In this document: positions 33,762 through 43,689 of the stretch, piece by piece | Layout: each line of letters opens with the position of its first letter | Numbering within the stretch: position 1 is the first letter of the stretch | Assembly (NCBI GenBank): GCA_900318995.1 | Contig: ONMR01000019.1 | Location: forward strand, 28,498 to 86,736 | Reading direction: 5' to 3' | From: an uncultured Prevotellaceae bacterium | GTDB taxonomy: Bacteria; Bacteroidota; Bacteroidia; Bacteroidales; Bacteroidaceae | DNA length: 58,239 bases | Translations under genes and position numbers: made by a program | The notes under the pieces: model-generated | What the model was told of the DNA's origin: nothing | Databases searched by the model: none | Seen by the model: only the letters and a program-made list of their open reading frames with translations

Positions 33762-35045
33762 ATGAAAAAGCTCATATTTGTTTTGATTGCTGCTTTGGGA
33801 GTCTCATGCACATCATATGCACAGATGACCGAAAAGGAGATCAAGAAAGCTACTAAAGAGGCTAAGAAACTTGTAAATGAGGCAAAAAAAGAGATGGAGA
33901 GGCAGGATGTTGTGGATAAGAGCAACGCCAAGCGTTTGATTGACCAGGCTATTAAGAGCCCATATGTAAAGGATTGGTATCTTACTTGGTATGAAGCCGC
34001 CGAAATCTACCATCATCTATATGCTGAGGAGAAACTGAAGGCCAATTCACAGCAGAAGTATGACACAGTGGGTTGCTATAACAATCTTCTCAAGTGGTAT
34101 CGTTATGATTTCATTGCTGATTCATTGGAACACGCTCCGTCCAATGGAAAAATAACCAATGAGACCCGTACAAACCATGCCAGAGGCATTTACAACACCG
34201 TTGATGACCTGATCCGTGCCGGTATCTTCTATTTCAATGACCATTCGGACTACAAGAAGGCATATCAGATGTTTGACAATTACTTTACAACAGCCGAAAA
34301 CGATCTGTGCAGGCAGTTCTCTGACGTAGACACCATTTATCATGCCAACAAGGGTTATTTTGCATATTTTGCAGCCCTGTCAGCTTACAAGCTTGAGGAT
34401 TGGCCCAACACCCTTAAATATGCCGAAATAGCCAAGGATGATGAGACAAACGGTGAGTTGGCAACAGAGATGATTTGCGATGCTTACGGAATGACTCAGG
34501 ACACAGTAAAATGGCTCGAGACTCTTAAATATGGTATAAACAAGTATCCTACAAAAGAGTTCTTCTATGTAAAACTGATGAATTACTACAATCTCAAGAA
34601 CGATCTTGCAGCACTTGAAGAGTTCATTCTCAATATGATCCAGCTTGATCCTGAAAGAGCTGACAACTACTACGTTCTTGGAATCATTGCTCATCAGAAC
34701 AAGGAGTACAACAAGGCTATCGAGCAGTATAACATTGCTATTGAAAAGAATCCCGAGCACTACGACGCAATCTTCAACCTGGGTCTCTGCATAATGCTTC
34801 AGGCCGATGATGAGATGGAATCAAAGTCAAATCTGGATTATCGTTCGGCTGCTTACAAGAAAGCTATCCAGGATCAGAAGGACAGCTACAAGCAAGCTCT
34901 TCCTTATTTCCTGAAATACAGAGAGGCTAAGCCGGAATCAGTAACAAAATGGGGAATTCCTCTGCAGGCAATTTATTACACGCTCAACATGACAAAGGAA
35001 CTCAACGAAGTTGAGTCTCGCATGAAAGAGGAAGGAATGCTTTGA
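33762..35045 (+). CDS. Exported tetratricopeptide-repeat protein
   Basis: 427 residues with a signal peptide (MKKLIFVLIAALGVSCTSYAQ; the VSC could also be a lipobox). A lysine-rich helical stretch (about 25-45) is followed by TPR-like helices, clearest at about 290-340 (ADNYYVLGIIAHQNKEYNKAIEQY, HYDAIFNLGLCI). It probably scaffolds periplasmic or inner-leaflet outer-membrane complexes. It is 61 bp after gyrA and likely co-transcribed with it; that adjacency recurs in Bacteroidales as far as I recall. It ends in a terminator. Confidence 0.85.
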   Translation: MKKLIFVLIAALGVSCTSYAQMTEKEIKKATKEAKKLVNEAKKEMERQDVVDKSNAKRLIDQAIKSPYVKDWYLTWYEAAEIYHHLYAEEKLKANSQQKYDTVGCYNNLLKWYRYDFIADSLEHAPSNGKITNETRTNHARGIYNTVDDLIRAGIFYFNDHSDYKKAYQMFDNYFTTAENDLCRQFSDVDTIYHANKGYFAYFAALSAYKLEDWPNTLKYAEIAKDDETNGELATEMICDAYGMTQDTVKWLETLKYGINKYPTKEFFYVKLMNYYNLKNDLAALEEFILNMIQLDPERADNYYVLGIIAHQNKEYNKAIEQYNIAIEKNPEHYDAIFNLGLCIMLQADDEMESKSNLDYRSAAYKKAIQDQKDSYKQALPYFLKYREAKPESVTKWGIPLQAIYYTLNMTKELNEVESRMKEEGML

Positions 35046-35068
35046 TATATTATTTATAGTACAAACAG

Positions 35069-35105
35069 AAAAGACCTTCGCTACGGCGAGGGTCTTTCTG
35101 TTTTA
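35069..35105 (+). terminator. Intrinsic terminator of the TPR gene
   Basis: AAGACCTTCGC pairs with GCGAGGGTCTT (one G·U) around the very stable UNCG-type loop TACG, followed by T-rich sequence. Confidence 0.9.
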
Positions 35106-35188
35106 CGATCCAATTATTACTGGTGGGGAATGGATGAATATTCCCTATTTAACATAATAGTTATTATGCAATAATTGTCCCTTGGTTC

Positions 35189-35443
35189 TTACTTCTTGCT
35201 TTCAGCAATAATCTCAAGAGCTCTATCAAGAACTGTTGTATCATCCAGGACAACGCATCCACCGTTCGGTCCCGGTTCTATATGGAAACCTACAGCTGAA
35301 CCTTTCTTGTAGTCTGTACCTCCAAAGAAGTTCCTTACTGTCTCTACATCAAGATTCAGCTCATCGGCAATTCTGTGGATACTGCCCTCCGGAAGTTGCG
35401 CCTTAATCTGACGCAATTCATTGAATGTGATTAATCTGGTCAT
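35189..35443 (-). CDS. Small conserved DNA-binding-type protein
   Basis: 84 residues from ATG 35443 (MTRLITFNELRQIKAQLP). Residues ~20-40 (SIHRIADELNLDVETVRNFFGG) look like a helix-turn-helix. The C-terminal half has a short beta segment (GFHIEPGPNGGCVVLDD) and a final helix. It resembles a small uncharacterised Bacteroidota family; a regulatory role is inference. It is transcribed alone upstream of nothing obvious, tail-to-tail with the TPR gene. Confidence 0.6.
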   Translation of the reverse strand: MTRLITFNELRQIKAQLPEGSIHRIADELNLDVETVRNFFGGTDYKKGSAVGFHIEPGPNGGCVVLDDTTVLDRALEIIAESKK

Positions 35444-35486
35444 AAGCACTAAAAAAATTGGTTATTATCAAATCAGTTTAAAAATC

Positions 35487-36203
35487 TCAAATTAAAACAG
35501 TTCCTTGCGTAATGCATGAGCCTATCAGGATTACGGAGCATGTCCCGAAAAGAACACACAGAAAGACAGAAACATCACTGCGCATGAACCCGGTACTGGT
35601 GTATATCAGGTCTGAACCATGTACAGGCTTACGATTCCTGTCCTTACGTGATACAAGATAATAGATACAATACGTCAGACTGCCTATCAGACATCCGGCT
35701 ATTGAACCTACAAGTATATCACCCACAAAATGGACTCCTAAATAAACCCTTATCAATGAATTAGTTACGGCCCATAATAGAACTGACAGGCCGAACCGTA
35801 TGTCTCTTACCAGCCAAATAAACAAGACAGCCATGCCGAATGAATTTGCAGCATGTCCCGAGAAAAAGCCATATAACCCTCCTCTATAACCGTTTACTGT
35901 ATCCACCATATTTAATATATACGGATCTCTGCCCGGTCTGAGTCTGTGAAACAAAGGCTTGAAGACTGAAGATGAGAGCTGATCTGTCAACAATACGGTT
36001 ACAGCTACAAGTAATAGGACCAAGAGCAGTCTTTTGGCACTTATATTCCTGATTAAAAGTAAGATGGCTGCAACAGCCAGAGGGATCCAGATATAGAATG
36101 AAGTATACAATGAGGCCACACCATCCCAAAAAAGGGAATCGCTGCCATTAACTGACAGCGTGGCCAATCTGTCTGTCTCTATGAGACCTGATACTTCAGT
36201 CAT
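35487..36203 (-). CDS. PAP2-family membrane phosphatase
   Basis: 238 residues with five to six membrane helices and the three phosphatase motifs: KPLFHRLRP, FSGHA (the PSGH equivalent with Phe for Pro), and SLIRVYLGVHFVGD. It is of the lipid A or undecaprenyl-pyrophosphate / phosphatidate phosphatase type. Which lipid it uses cannot be told; a lipid A 1- or 4'-phosphatase would suit a gut Bacteroidales. It lies 10 bp after batE, at the end of the Bat operon. Confidence 0.87.
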   Translation of the reverse strand: MTEVSGLIETDRLATLSVNGSDSLFWDGVASLYTSFYIWIPLAVAAILLLIRNISAKRLLLVLLLVAVTVLLTDQLSSSVFKPLFHRLRPGRDPYILNMVDTVNGYRGGLYGFFSGHAANSFGMAVLFIWLVRDIRFGLSVLLWAVTNSLIRVYLGVHFVGDILVGSIAGCLIGSLTYCIYYLVSRKDRNRKPVHGSDLIYTSTGFMRSDVSVFLCVLFGTCSVILIGSCITQGTVLI

Positions 36204-36213
36204 TCATACTGAT

Positions 36214-37017
36214 TTAAATGATTTCCATTACATTAACCGGTATCCAGCCTGTATTGCCATCCTCTAGCCTTATCTCAACCCACTCTTTCATGGAAGAATC
36301 CAGTATCTGAACCTTTCGCCCTTCATGAATTATAAACAGGTCTGTACCACTACCACTGGGTGTACTCTTAACTGTAACACTTGGCGACATTATGATTGCC
36401 GTATCACGATTACGGAGATTTCCCATCTGTGTTGTAGCGAAGATAATGGATAAAATGGATAAAAGCAAGAAAATAATGCCAAAAGAAAAAGATATTTTGC
36501 GGGCTCCGCGTTTCTTTGAAAGCAGAAGCACTCCAGTCATTATTATGGCCAAAGTGAAAAGTACGACTGTCAGTACTGCCCATCCGTTTATATCAAGCAC
36601 AGCCAGTAGTTTCTTAAACCACACAACTATAAACAATTGGTTTACAGGGCTTACCTTATCCACAGTCTTTGTACGAGCCAGTTCCAGGTTAAAACGGATA
36701 TCAGGATCGGACGGATCAATCAGATATGCGCGCTCATAACAGAGAATGGCTTTGGCTATCTCGTCCCGCTTGAGCCAGCAGTTACCCAGATTCATATAAA
36801 GAGTGGCATTAACGCCCTGATTACCTATTACAGACTCATATATGGAGATTGCCTTGAGATAATCACCCTGTATATATGCACTGTCTGCATCAGACAATAC
36901 AGGTACGTATGCTGTCTGAGTTGAGTCGGCCACTATACGGGTCATTCCACTCTCATCCTGTGCAATTGCCGGAACTGTGCACAATACCACCAGAAGGACA
37001 CCTATTATCTTATTCAT
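36214..37017 (-). CDS. batE: Aerotolerance protein BatE (TPR plus SH3-like domain)
   Basis: 267 residues from ATG 37017 (MNKIIGVLLVVLCTVPAIAQ, signal peptide), 24 nt after the batD stop. TPR helices are at about 45-110 (ALSDADSAYIQGDYLKAISIYE; NLGNCWLKRDEIAKAI). Two membrane helices follow (about 145-170 and 180-200), with a C-terminal bacterial SH3-like domain (about 205-265, ending TGWIPVNVMEII). Part of the Bat complex implicated in oxygen tolerance and envelope integrity. An in-frame TTG at 37041 is unlikely as start. Confidence 0.87.
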   Translation of the reverse strand: MNKIIGVLLVVLCTVPAIAQDESGMTRIVADSTQTAYVPVLSDADSAYIQGDYLKAISIYESVIGNQGVNATLYMNLGNCWLKRDEIAKAILCYERAYLIDPSDPDIRFNLELARTKTVDKVSPVNQLFIVVWFKKLLAVLDINGWAVLTVVLFTLAIIMTGVLLLSKKRGARKISFSFGIIFLLLSILSIIFATTQMGNLRNRDTAIIMSPSVTVKSTPSGSGTDLFIIHEGRKVQILDSSMKEWVEIRLEDGNTGWIPVNVMEII

Positions 37018-37041
37018 ATAATTATCTATTACAGTTTTCAA

Positions 37042-38898
37042 TCATCTGATTGTGTTCTCAACCTGCCCTATAACAGAAACGGCCTTTTCATAAAGCCTAT
37101 CCATTCGGCCTTCATCGTCACCTGGTGCATATCGGGCAAACTCACAGTCATCAAGCAACTCTATCACCTGGGTTATGTGCTCAGTTGTCACATTACGGCG
37201 CTTTAGTTCATCCTCGATATTATCCTTGGAGAGGTTTGCGACCGGAATGGAGAGTTTGTCGCCGAAATAACCGTACAGGGCACGCATCATCTCCTCGTAG
37301 AACTCATTCTTCCTGTTGTCCATAAGCAGCTTACGTGCCACCTTGAGGCGTTTGGTAGCCACCGAACTGGCTTTCTTTACACGAACCTTTGCGGAATTGG
37401 CGTTATCGGCAATACGTTTGCGGGAAACCGCCAGGACAACAAGCAGTATTATCAACGGCAGCACCATTAGCAACCAGAACACCAGCGATCCGAAGAACTG
37501 TGATGAGTCTGATTTGAGTGCTGTCGGAGTTGCATGGAAACGCACATCCTGTCCTACAAACTTAAGATCTTCCTTGTTTACGTATGATACCGATGTCTGG
37601 GACTCACCGCCCTGCCCTTTTGCCACATTCAGGGTATACTCATCGGTCTTAACGGTCTTGTATGAACCGGATTTGGGATCAAAGAACTGGAATTCCACTG
37701 CCGGAATAGTATATTGACCGGAATGACGCGGAATTACAAGATATTCATAAACCTTATTGCCGGTCTGACGACCTCCCTTTATGGTATATTTGTTTTCAAC
37801 CTTGGGGTCATATATATCAAAGTCCTGCGGAAATGATATCTCTGGAGTCTTGACCAGCTTAAGGTTACCGGTTCCTGACAGTATCACACGAATCGTAACT
37901 GCATCATTTGCAGTAACGTCAGTACTGCTTATTGTGGAACTGACGCTAAAATCACCTACTCCTCCGTAAAATGACTTGGTCTTGCCTTGAGGGAGTGTCT
38001 TAACATTGATTTTTATAGGACGGGTGGTCAGGTCTCTTTTTGTCTCCACGTACCTGTCGGAGTTAAAGAACATGTCAAACACGTCGTTGGAACTCCTTGC
38101 TACCCTCTGGGCAACAACGCCCTCAAACGGTGTGGCGGGAATCTCCAATTCGCCGGAATGTTGCGGGAATAAAAGATACTGCATCCATACCATTGTCTGG
38201 TAGTTCCTGCCGTTATAGTGTTCCAGCTGGAACTCCTTCTGTGTAGGCAATTCAACCTCCTGAACATGGAAATTCTTCAGGTCAGGCATCTTGTTGCTCA
38301 TACTGGTCAGATTTACCGACGGAGCCGCATAAATCTTGAACGTAAGTAAGATTGCCTCCTGTTCATACGCAGTGGTCTTGTCTACTGTAGCCAGCATGAA
38401 CAAGTCATCTGCGCCTGCCGATGCCGTACCCTGCCCTGATGACTGCTGCTGTGTGGAGCGGGAACTCCCCTGCCCTTGTCCAGCCTGATTCTGATCCGGA
38501 GGCAACACCTTTATTGTAAGTGAATTGGATGTGTATTGCTTACCATCAACTTTAATTGTGGCGCCGTCCAACTTTATATCACCCTCTTCTTCGGCAATCA
38601 CTACATATGTATATGTGACTGTAGTACTGCTGGTCATCTTGCCATTAATTGTCTGAGCGCTTGAAAATGTTGACAGGCTGGGTCCTGACAGTACACTCAG
38701 ACTTTTCATATCCGGCGCGCGGAACTCCTTGCCTCCACCGGCGTTAACCTTGAAAGAAATCCTGAATTGGTCTCCTTTTACCACGGCCTGAGGAGCCTGA
38801 GCTGTAAAAGATACATCTTCAGCTATGGCCGGTACTGCAGTCAGCATTAATAGCATAACCGGCAATAACAGCCTTTTTGTCTTGTCTAAAATATTCAT
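37042..38898 (-). CDS. batD: Aerotolerance protein BatD
   Basis: 618 residues. A signal peptide (cut after AIA) and a long beta-sandwich periplasmic region are followed by a single membrane helix at about 475-495 (FFGSLVFWLLMVLPLIILLVVLAV). A cytoplasmic helical tail of ~115 residues follows. A Gln/Ser-rich linker (about 135-160) lies between the first two beta domains. It is the oxygen-tolerance BatD family, working with the vWA proteins BatA/BatB. The gap to batC is a single base, so translation is coupled. Confidence 0.9.
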   Translation of the reverse strand: MNILDKTKRLLLPVMLLMLTAVPAIAEDVSFTAQAPQAVVKGDQFRISFKVNAGGGKEFRAPDMKSLSVLSGPSLSTFSSAQTINGKMTSSTTVTYTYVVIAEEEGDIKLDGATIKVDGKQYTSNSLTIKVLPPDQNQAGQGQGSSRSTQQQSSGQGTASAGADDLFMLATVDKTTAYEQEAILLTFKIYAAPSVNLTSMSNKMPDLKNFHVQEVELPTQKEFQLEHYNGRNYQTMVWMQYLLFPQHSGELEIPATPFEGVVAQRVARSSNDVFDMFFNSDRYVETKRDLTTRPIKINVKTLPQGKTKSFYGGVGDFSVSSTISSTDVTANDAVTIRVILSGTGNLKLVKTPEISFPQDFDIYDPKVENKYTIKGGRQTGNKVYEYLVIPRHSGQYTIPAVEFQFFDPKSGSYKTVKTDEYTLNVAKGQGGESQTSVSYVNKEDLKFVGQDVRFHATPTALKSDSSQFFGSLVFWLLMVLPLIILLVVLAVSRKRIADNANSAKVRVKKASSVATKRLKVARKLLMDNRKNEFYEEMMRALYGYFGDKLSIPVANLSKDNIEDELKRRNVTTEHITQVIELLDDCEFARYAPGDDEGRMDRLYEKAVSVIGQVENTIR

Positions 38899-38899
38899 A

Positions 38900-39652
38900 T
38901 TACCAATCTTTTTCCAATGGTTTCTTGGGTTGAACCCTTAGCAGTTGCTCCTGGACGCGTTCCTGAACATCTTTTTCATCCTGCATGGCAGCTTCCAGAA
39001 TCTGCTCGGCATTCTCCTGTGACATATCCTGCTGTTGCTGCTCCTGTTGCTGTTGTTCCTGCTGTTCCTCCTGTTGTTGCTGCTGCTCTTGTTGCTCTTG
39101 TTGTTGCTCTTTTTGTTCCTCCTGTTGCTGCTGATCCTTCTGATCCTGCTGCTGATCTTGCTGCTGTTGGTCAAGCATGCGCTGTGCCAATATCAGGTTA
39201 TATCGTGTCTCATCATCCTGTGGATTGTTGCGCAAAGCCTGTTTATAGGATTCAACAGCTTTGTCATACTGCTCACACATATGATATACAACCCCGGTAT
39301 TATGATATGTCTTAGACAAATCCTCTTTAACTCGCTCCAGTTCCTTGGGGTTTGATGAAGGATTGTCTGTCAGTTCCTTCTTCCGTCCTTCAAGAGAATT
39401 TGCAGTCTTGCGGTACTGTTCAATGGCTTCATTAGGTTTCTGTTGAGCCGTGTAAGCATTGCCAAGGTTGTAGTATCCTTCCATCAGTTCAGGATTGGCG
39501 TCAACGGCCTTCAAATAGTTCTCTTCGGCCTTGATGAATAGGCTGTCCTGAAACATGCGGTTACCTTTGCGTACGAATGAACGGTCCGAGCGCTGGGCAT
39601 TAATGCCTGCTACGGATAACGTCATAATGCATAACAACAATATCTTTTTCAT
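38900..39652 (-). CDS. batC: Aerotolerance protein BatC (TPR) with Gln/Glu-rich tract
   Basis: 250 residues. A signal peptide (cut after NAQ) precedes TPR repeats at about 30-155 (EGYYNLGNAYTAQQKPNEAIEQY; HNTGVVYHMCEQYDKAVESYKQAL). A ~55-residue Gln/Glu tract (about 160-212) and a short helix ending EKDW follow. The start ATG overlaps the batB stop (ATGA). The tract is encoded by near-repetitive CAG/CAA/GAA codons and may vary in length between strains. Confidence 0.88.
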   Translation of the reverse strand: MKKILLLCIMTLSVAGINAQRSDRSFVRKGNRMFQDSLFIKAEENYLKAVDANPELMEGYYNLGNAYTAQQKPNEAIEQYRKTANSLEGRKKELTDNPSSNPKELERVKEDLSKTYHNTGVVYHMCEQYDKAVESYKQALRNNPQDDETRYNLILAQRMLDQQQQDQQQDQKDQQQQEEQKEQQQEQQEQQQQQEEQQEQQQQEQQQQDMSQENAEQILEAAMQDEKDVQERVQEQLLRVQPKKPLEKDW

Positions 39653-40683
39653 CTCTCCACGTCAGTTTTGAACAGATTGAACTTCTTCAATCGCGGATTC
39701 CGGCTGTCACAAACCAATATCTCAACAAGCAGCACAATCAGTATCATCCATGCTATGATTGCAAACTGCTCATCATATTCAGTATAAACCGTTGTCTCAA
39801 TATCGGCTTTGGCCAGCTTGTCCATCTCCTTGCGGAGTGCCTTTTCGGCAGCATTGGAGTTATCCACATAGAAATAGACTCCTTTTCCTGCAGCAGCGAT
39901 ATTCCGGCACATCTCCTCATTGAGACGAGTCACAACTACATTTCCATCCTTGTCCTTACGGAACTCTCCCTTGCGGTCACCGGGAATAGGCGAACCGGAA
40001 GGCAGGCCCACACCCAGCACATATACCATATAACCCTTTTCGGCTGCAGCTTGTGCGGCTTCTACCGCGCCACCCTCATGGTTCTCACCGTCAGTGATCA
40101 CGATTATGGCCTTGCCCACCCCCTCGTTTGGTGTAAAGCTGCGTGAAGCCAGTTCGATGGCCTGCTTGATATCTGTGCCCTGACGTGTAATCAGGCCCGG
40201 TGAAATGGTGTTCAGGAATACCTTGGCCGATATGAAATCATTGGTTATAGGCAACTGGACAAAAGCATCGCCGGCAAACACAATCAGTCCCACCTTGTCA
40301 TCCTTAAACTGGTCAACAAGGTTTGAGATGATTCTTTTTGATTTTTCCAGACGGTTGGGGGCTACGTCATCGGCCAGCATAGAGTTGGAGATATCAAGTG
40401 CTATCACGGTCTCGATACCACGTCGGGTTACAGTTTCCTGTTTGGATCCGAACTGAGGTCTGGCCAGCAAGAAGCAGCATAAAGTATATGCCGAAAACAG
40501 GAGCCAGAATCTGATGTTGGGGCGTACTGACGACACATCGGGCATCAGTCGTGATAGCAGTTCTTCATCTCCATATTCTGTCATTTTTCTGTGCCTGCGT
40601 ATATTTGACACGATATGCAGCACCACAAGTACCGGTACCAATGCCAGCAGATACAGATATTCCGGATTAGCGAATTTAAACAT
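39649..40683 (-). CDS. batB: vWA-domain aerotolerance protein BatB
   Basis: 344 residues. Two N-terminal membrane helices precede a von Willebrand A domain with MIDAS motif DISNSM, the ITDGENHE segment, and a C-terminal helix (about 310-328). It is presumably membrane-anchored with the vWA in the periplasm, pairing with BatA. It overlaps batC by 4 nt and starts 13 nt after batA. Confidence 0.92.
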   Translation of the reverse strand: MFKFANPEYLYLLALVPVLVVLHIVSNIRRHRKMTEYGDEELLSRLMPDVSSVRPNIRFWLLFSAYTLCCFLLARPQFGSKQETVTRRGIETVIALDISNSMLADDVAPNRLEKSKRIISNLVDQFKDDKVGLIVFAGDAFVQLPITNDFISAKVFLNTISPGLITRQGTDIKQAIELASRSFTPNEGVGKAIIVITDGENHEGGAVEAAQAAAEKGYMVYVLGVGLPSGSPIPGDRKGEFRKDKDGNVVVTRLNEEMCRNIAAAGKGVYFYVDNSNAAEKALRKEMDKLAKADIETTVYTEYDEQFAIIAWMILIVLLVEILVCDSRNPRLKKFNLFKTDVER

Positions 40684-40696
40684 AGTGCCTTATCTT

Positions 40697-41695
40697 TTAT
40701 GGTATAGTACGCAGAACGGTCTGTTTTAGCAGTAAGGAGAGTAGCAGACAAAGCAGCAGTGCCAACGCCAACGGCTGATACTCCTCCTGGTTCTTGCTGA
40801 ACTCCTTAACCTGCAGTTTAGTCCGTTCAAGTTTATCAATCTCTTCATAAACCTCCTTCAGCTTGCTGTTGCTGGTGGCACGGTAATACTGTCCGCCTGC
40901 TGTCTGGGCAATCTGCCGGAGCACATTCTCGTCAATTTCAACGGCCACGTTCACATACTGTTTTCCGAATGCGCCCTGCACCGGGTACGGTGCCGTCCCG
41001 TTCGTTCCGACGCCGACGGTATACACCCTTATGCCGAAACTCTTGGCCATCTCGGCAGCAGTCATGGGCGATATCTCTCCACGGTTATTGGAACCGTCAG
41101 TAAGCAGTATTATAACCTTTGACTTGGCTTGACTGTCTTTAAGTCTGCTGATGGCGTTGGCCAGTCCCATACCTATGGCAGTTCCGTCTTCGATTATACC
41201 GTTGGCAGCTATGTCACTACTCACGTTCTGGAACATATTGAGTAAGACAGCATGGTCTACGGTCATAGGGCACTGAGTAAATGCCTCACCGGCAAATATC
41301 GTAAGACCTATATTGTCATTGGGGCGTCCGTTGATGAACTCGGACGCAACCTGCTTGGCAGCCTCTATGCGGTTAGGTTTGAGATCCTCAGCCAACATAC
41401 TGGTTGACACGTCAACACACATCATGATGTCTATACCTTCAATCTCCGTATCCTGCCACCGGTCAGTTGTCTGAGGTCTTGCCAGAATAAGGGAAAGTAA
41501 CACCAGAGATATCATTTCCAGGATGAACGGAACATGTATAAGGTAACATTTCCAGCTTTTCCTCATGCCTGAGTACATTGACGTGGTAGGAACCGACAAT
41601 GTGGCACGCCTCTTATTGCCTCTCAGAACATACCATGCTATGCAAGGTATAACCAGAAGCATCAATAACAGGTAAGCACTGTTTGCAAATGTCAT
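40697..41695 (-). CDS. batA: vWA-domain aerotolerance protein BatA
   Basis: 332 residues with membrane helices at both ends and a vWA domain with MIDAS motif DVSTSM and LLTDGSNNRG. It is metal-dependent protein-protein interaction scaffolding of the Bat complex, partnered with the MoxR ATPase upstream. Paralogous to BatB. Confidence 0.93.
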   Translation of the reverse strand: MTFANSAYLLLMLLVIPCIAWYVLRGNKRRATLSVPTTSMYSGMRKSWKCYLIHVPFILEMISLVLLSLILARPQTTDRWQDTEIEGIDIMMCVDVSTSMLAEDLKPNRIEAAKQVASEFINGRPNDNIGLTIFAGEAFTQCPMTVDHAVLLNMFQNVSSDIAANGIIEDGTAIGMGLANAISRLKDSQAKSKVIILLTDGSNNRGEISPMTAAEMAKSFGIRVYTVGVGTNGTAPYPVQGAFGKQYVNVAVEIDENVLRQIAQTAGGQYYRATSNSKLKEVYEEIDKLERTKLQVKEFSKNQEEYQPLALALLLCLLLSLLLKQTVLRTIP

Positions 41696-41707
41696 GTCTC
41701 TTTTGTT

Positions 41708-42784
41708 TTAGAAGAACAGATAATACAACTTCAAAACCGTAAGCACCAGGAATGTCACGCCAGCCGCCGCCACAACCAGGCCGGCTGCAAGCAGAGCGAT
41801 GCGCGCTTCCCTGCTGCGCTTAACCTCAACAACAGTCTCTTCCTCCTTGGGCTGAAGTTCCCCTTCAGGAACCTCTATCTTGGTTTCGTTCACAAATTCC
41901 AATGCGCTGACCAGATTACGGTCATTCTCATTGAGCATAGGCTTGAACTTGGCGAACTTAACCATATCGGATGTAGAGAGCAAGTCTCTCAATTCACTGA
42001 GCGAATCCTTGTCCCTACTCTCTTCCAGATGCTCCAGAATCTCATATGAGGTCATCTCGGTTGCATTAAAACCGAATCTCTCATTTATATATTCCCTAAG
42101 AATATCCGTGAGTTGAGTATAATAAGCCTTCGAATCCTCAGCATGCGAACTCCCAGACTGTCTCAGTTCCTCAAAACGGGACAAAGCCCTGACATGAGCA
42201 GGGAGTTTGGGTTCAATCTTTATCTTTTTGATAATCGGCCTGTCGTCATGATATCTAACAAACAGATAAACAGCCAGTATTACTGTCAGTACGGACAGCA
42301 ATAAATAGAACAGGAACGACCTCACCTCATAGAAACGGATGGGAGCTTTCATGTTTTCTTTCGGTCCGAAGATCTGCTTCTCTTCGCCTTCCGGAATATC
42401 ATACGCCATAAAAGCCAGCGCCAGACGGTTTGACTGATACTCCACTCCATCTACTGAAACCGCAATATACGGAATGTAGATAAGAGCTGAATCAAAACTT
42501 GTCAGCGTATAGTTGCGGGTAACAGTCATACGCTGTCCGTTATTCACATATTGCGTGTCGGTCAGCACCGGCGGAATTATCTCCAGGCCCTTGACTATGG
42601 TATCACGGTATTCCGGGAAAGAGATGTTCTGCCCTGCATCACAGGTTACCTCCACATGCAGCCCTGTCTGCTGGCCTATCCACATCATCATTGAATCCAG
42701 TTCGGCCTTGACGACCACGTTCTGGGCCGATGGGCATACGGCGGGTAGCAGCCCGACAACCATGTATATCAAGAATTTTCTCAT
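41708..42784 (-). CDS. Bat-locus membrane protein (between DUF58 and BatA)
   Basis: 358 residues. A signal peptide and periplasmic beta domain (about 20-145) precede a membrane helix (about 155-175) and a cytoplasmic helical region (about 195-300). A second C-terminal helix covers about 332-354. The position is always between the DUF58 and batA genes in this locus type; the family resembles DUF4381-like proteins. Role inferred: an assembly factor of the MoxR/Bat system. Confidence 0.75.
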   Translation of the reverse strand: MRKFLIYMVVGLLPAVCPSAQNVVVKAELDSMMMWIGQQTGLHVEVTCDAGQNISFPEYRDTIVKGLEIIPPVLTDTQYVNNGQRMTVTRNYTLTSFDSALIYIPYIAVSVDGVEYQSNRLALAFMAYDIPEGEEKQIFGPKENMKAPIRFYEVRSFLFYLLLSVLTVILAVYLFVRYHDDRPIIKKIKIEPKLPAHVRALSRFEELRQSGSSHAEDSKAYYTQLTDILREYINERFGFNATEMTSYEILEHLEESRDKDSLSELRDLLSTSDMVKFAKFKPMLNENDRNLVSALEFVNETKIEVPEGELQPKEEETVVEVKRSREARIALLAAGLVVAAAGVTFLVLTVLKLYYLFF

Positions 42785-42793
42785 AACAGATAA

Positions 42794-43663
42794 TCAATTC
42801 CTTTTTGCAAACAGTCCCATCAGCGCCTTGACATAATCCTGATCAGTCCTTACCGATACAGAGTCAACGCAACTTCTGGTCAGATAATCCTGAAGACGTG
42901 CGGTATTGTCATCAAACCATTTCTTATGTGCGGAACGGACCTTAACAGACGATGTATCGACAAACATTTCCTGACCGCTTTCAGAATCATATAGTTTCAT
43001 AAGACCCACATCAGGGAGTTCCTCCATACGTCTGTCGTACACGCGTATAGCTACTATATCATGTTTACGGTTGGCTATGGTAAGCGCATTCATGTAATCA
43101 TGCGGATCGATGAAATCACTCAAAAGGAACGCCGTACAACGTTTCTTTACAGCACCGGTTAGATATTCCAGCGGAACGGTAATATCTGTGGAGTTACTTT
43201 CCGGTTGAAAATCAAGTAACTCACGGATAAGATGCAGGATATGCTTTCGTCCCTTCTTGGGAGGTATGAATTTTTCTATCCTGTCACTGAAAAACAGCAG
43301 TCCTACCTTATCATTGTTCTCGATGGCGGCAAAAGCCAGCGTAGCTGCAATCTCGGTAACCATCTCACGTTTCATCATGACCTGTGTACCGAAGTTGAGG
43401 CTGTCCGACACATCCACCATGAGCATGACGGTAAGTTCACGTTCCTCTTCAAAAACCTTGGAATACGGTTTGTTCATACGTGCCGTTACATTCCAGTCGA
43501 TATCGCGAGGCTCGTCACCGTACTGGTACTCGCGCACTTCACTGAACGCCATACCACGTCCCTTAAAGGCGGTATGGTACTGACCGGCAAATATGTTACT
43601 GGACAGACCGCGGGTCTTTATCTCTATTTTCCGGACCTTTCCTATCAGTTCACTTGTTTCCAT
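42794..43663 (-). CDS. DUF58-domain protein of the MoxR-Bat locus
   Basis: 289 residues, soluble. It has the hallmark REYQYGDEPRDIDWNVTAR and a degenerate vWA-like core with MVDVSDSL. DUF58 proteins accompany MoxR ATPases and are thought to be clients or adaptors. It is downstream of moxR with a 26-nt gap. Confidence 0.92.
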   Translation of the reverse strand: METSELIGKVRKIEIKTRGLSSNIFAGQYHTAFKGRGMAFSEVREYQYGDEPRDIDWNVTARMNKPYSKVFEEERELTVMLMVDVSDSLNFGTQVMMKREMVTEIAATLAFAAIENNDKVGLLFFSDRIEKFIPPKKGRKHILHLIRELLDFQPESNSTDITVPLEYLTGAVKKRCTAFLLSDFIDPHDYMNALTIANRKHDIVAIRVYDRRMEELPDVGLMKLYDSESGQEMFVDTSSVKVRSAHKKWFDDNTARLQDYLTRSCVDSVSVRTDQDYVKALMGLFAKRN

Positions 43664-43689
43664 AACAAACTGATTACAAGGAAAATGAA

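Noticed and set aside
39035-39355. Plus-strand open frame made almost entirely of leucine
   Set aside because: It is the complement of the CAG/CAA tract of batC and has no independent support.
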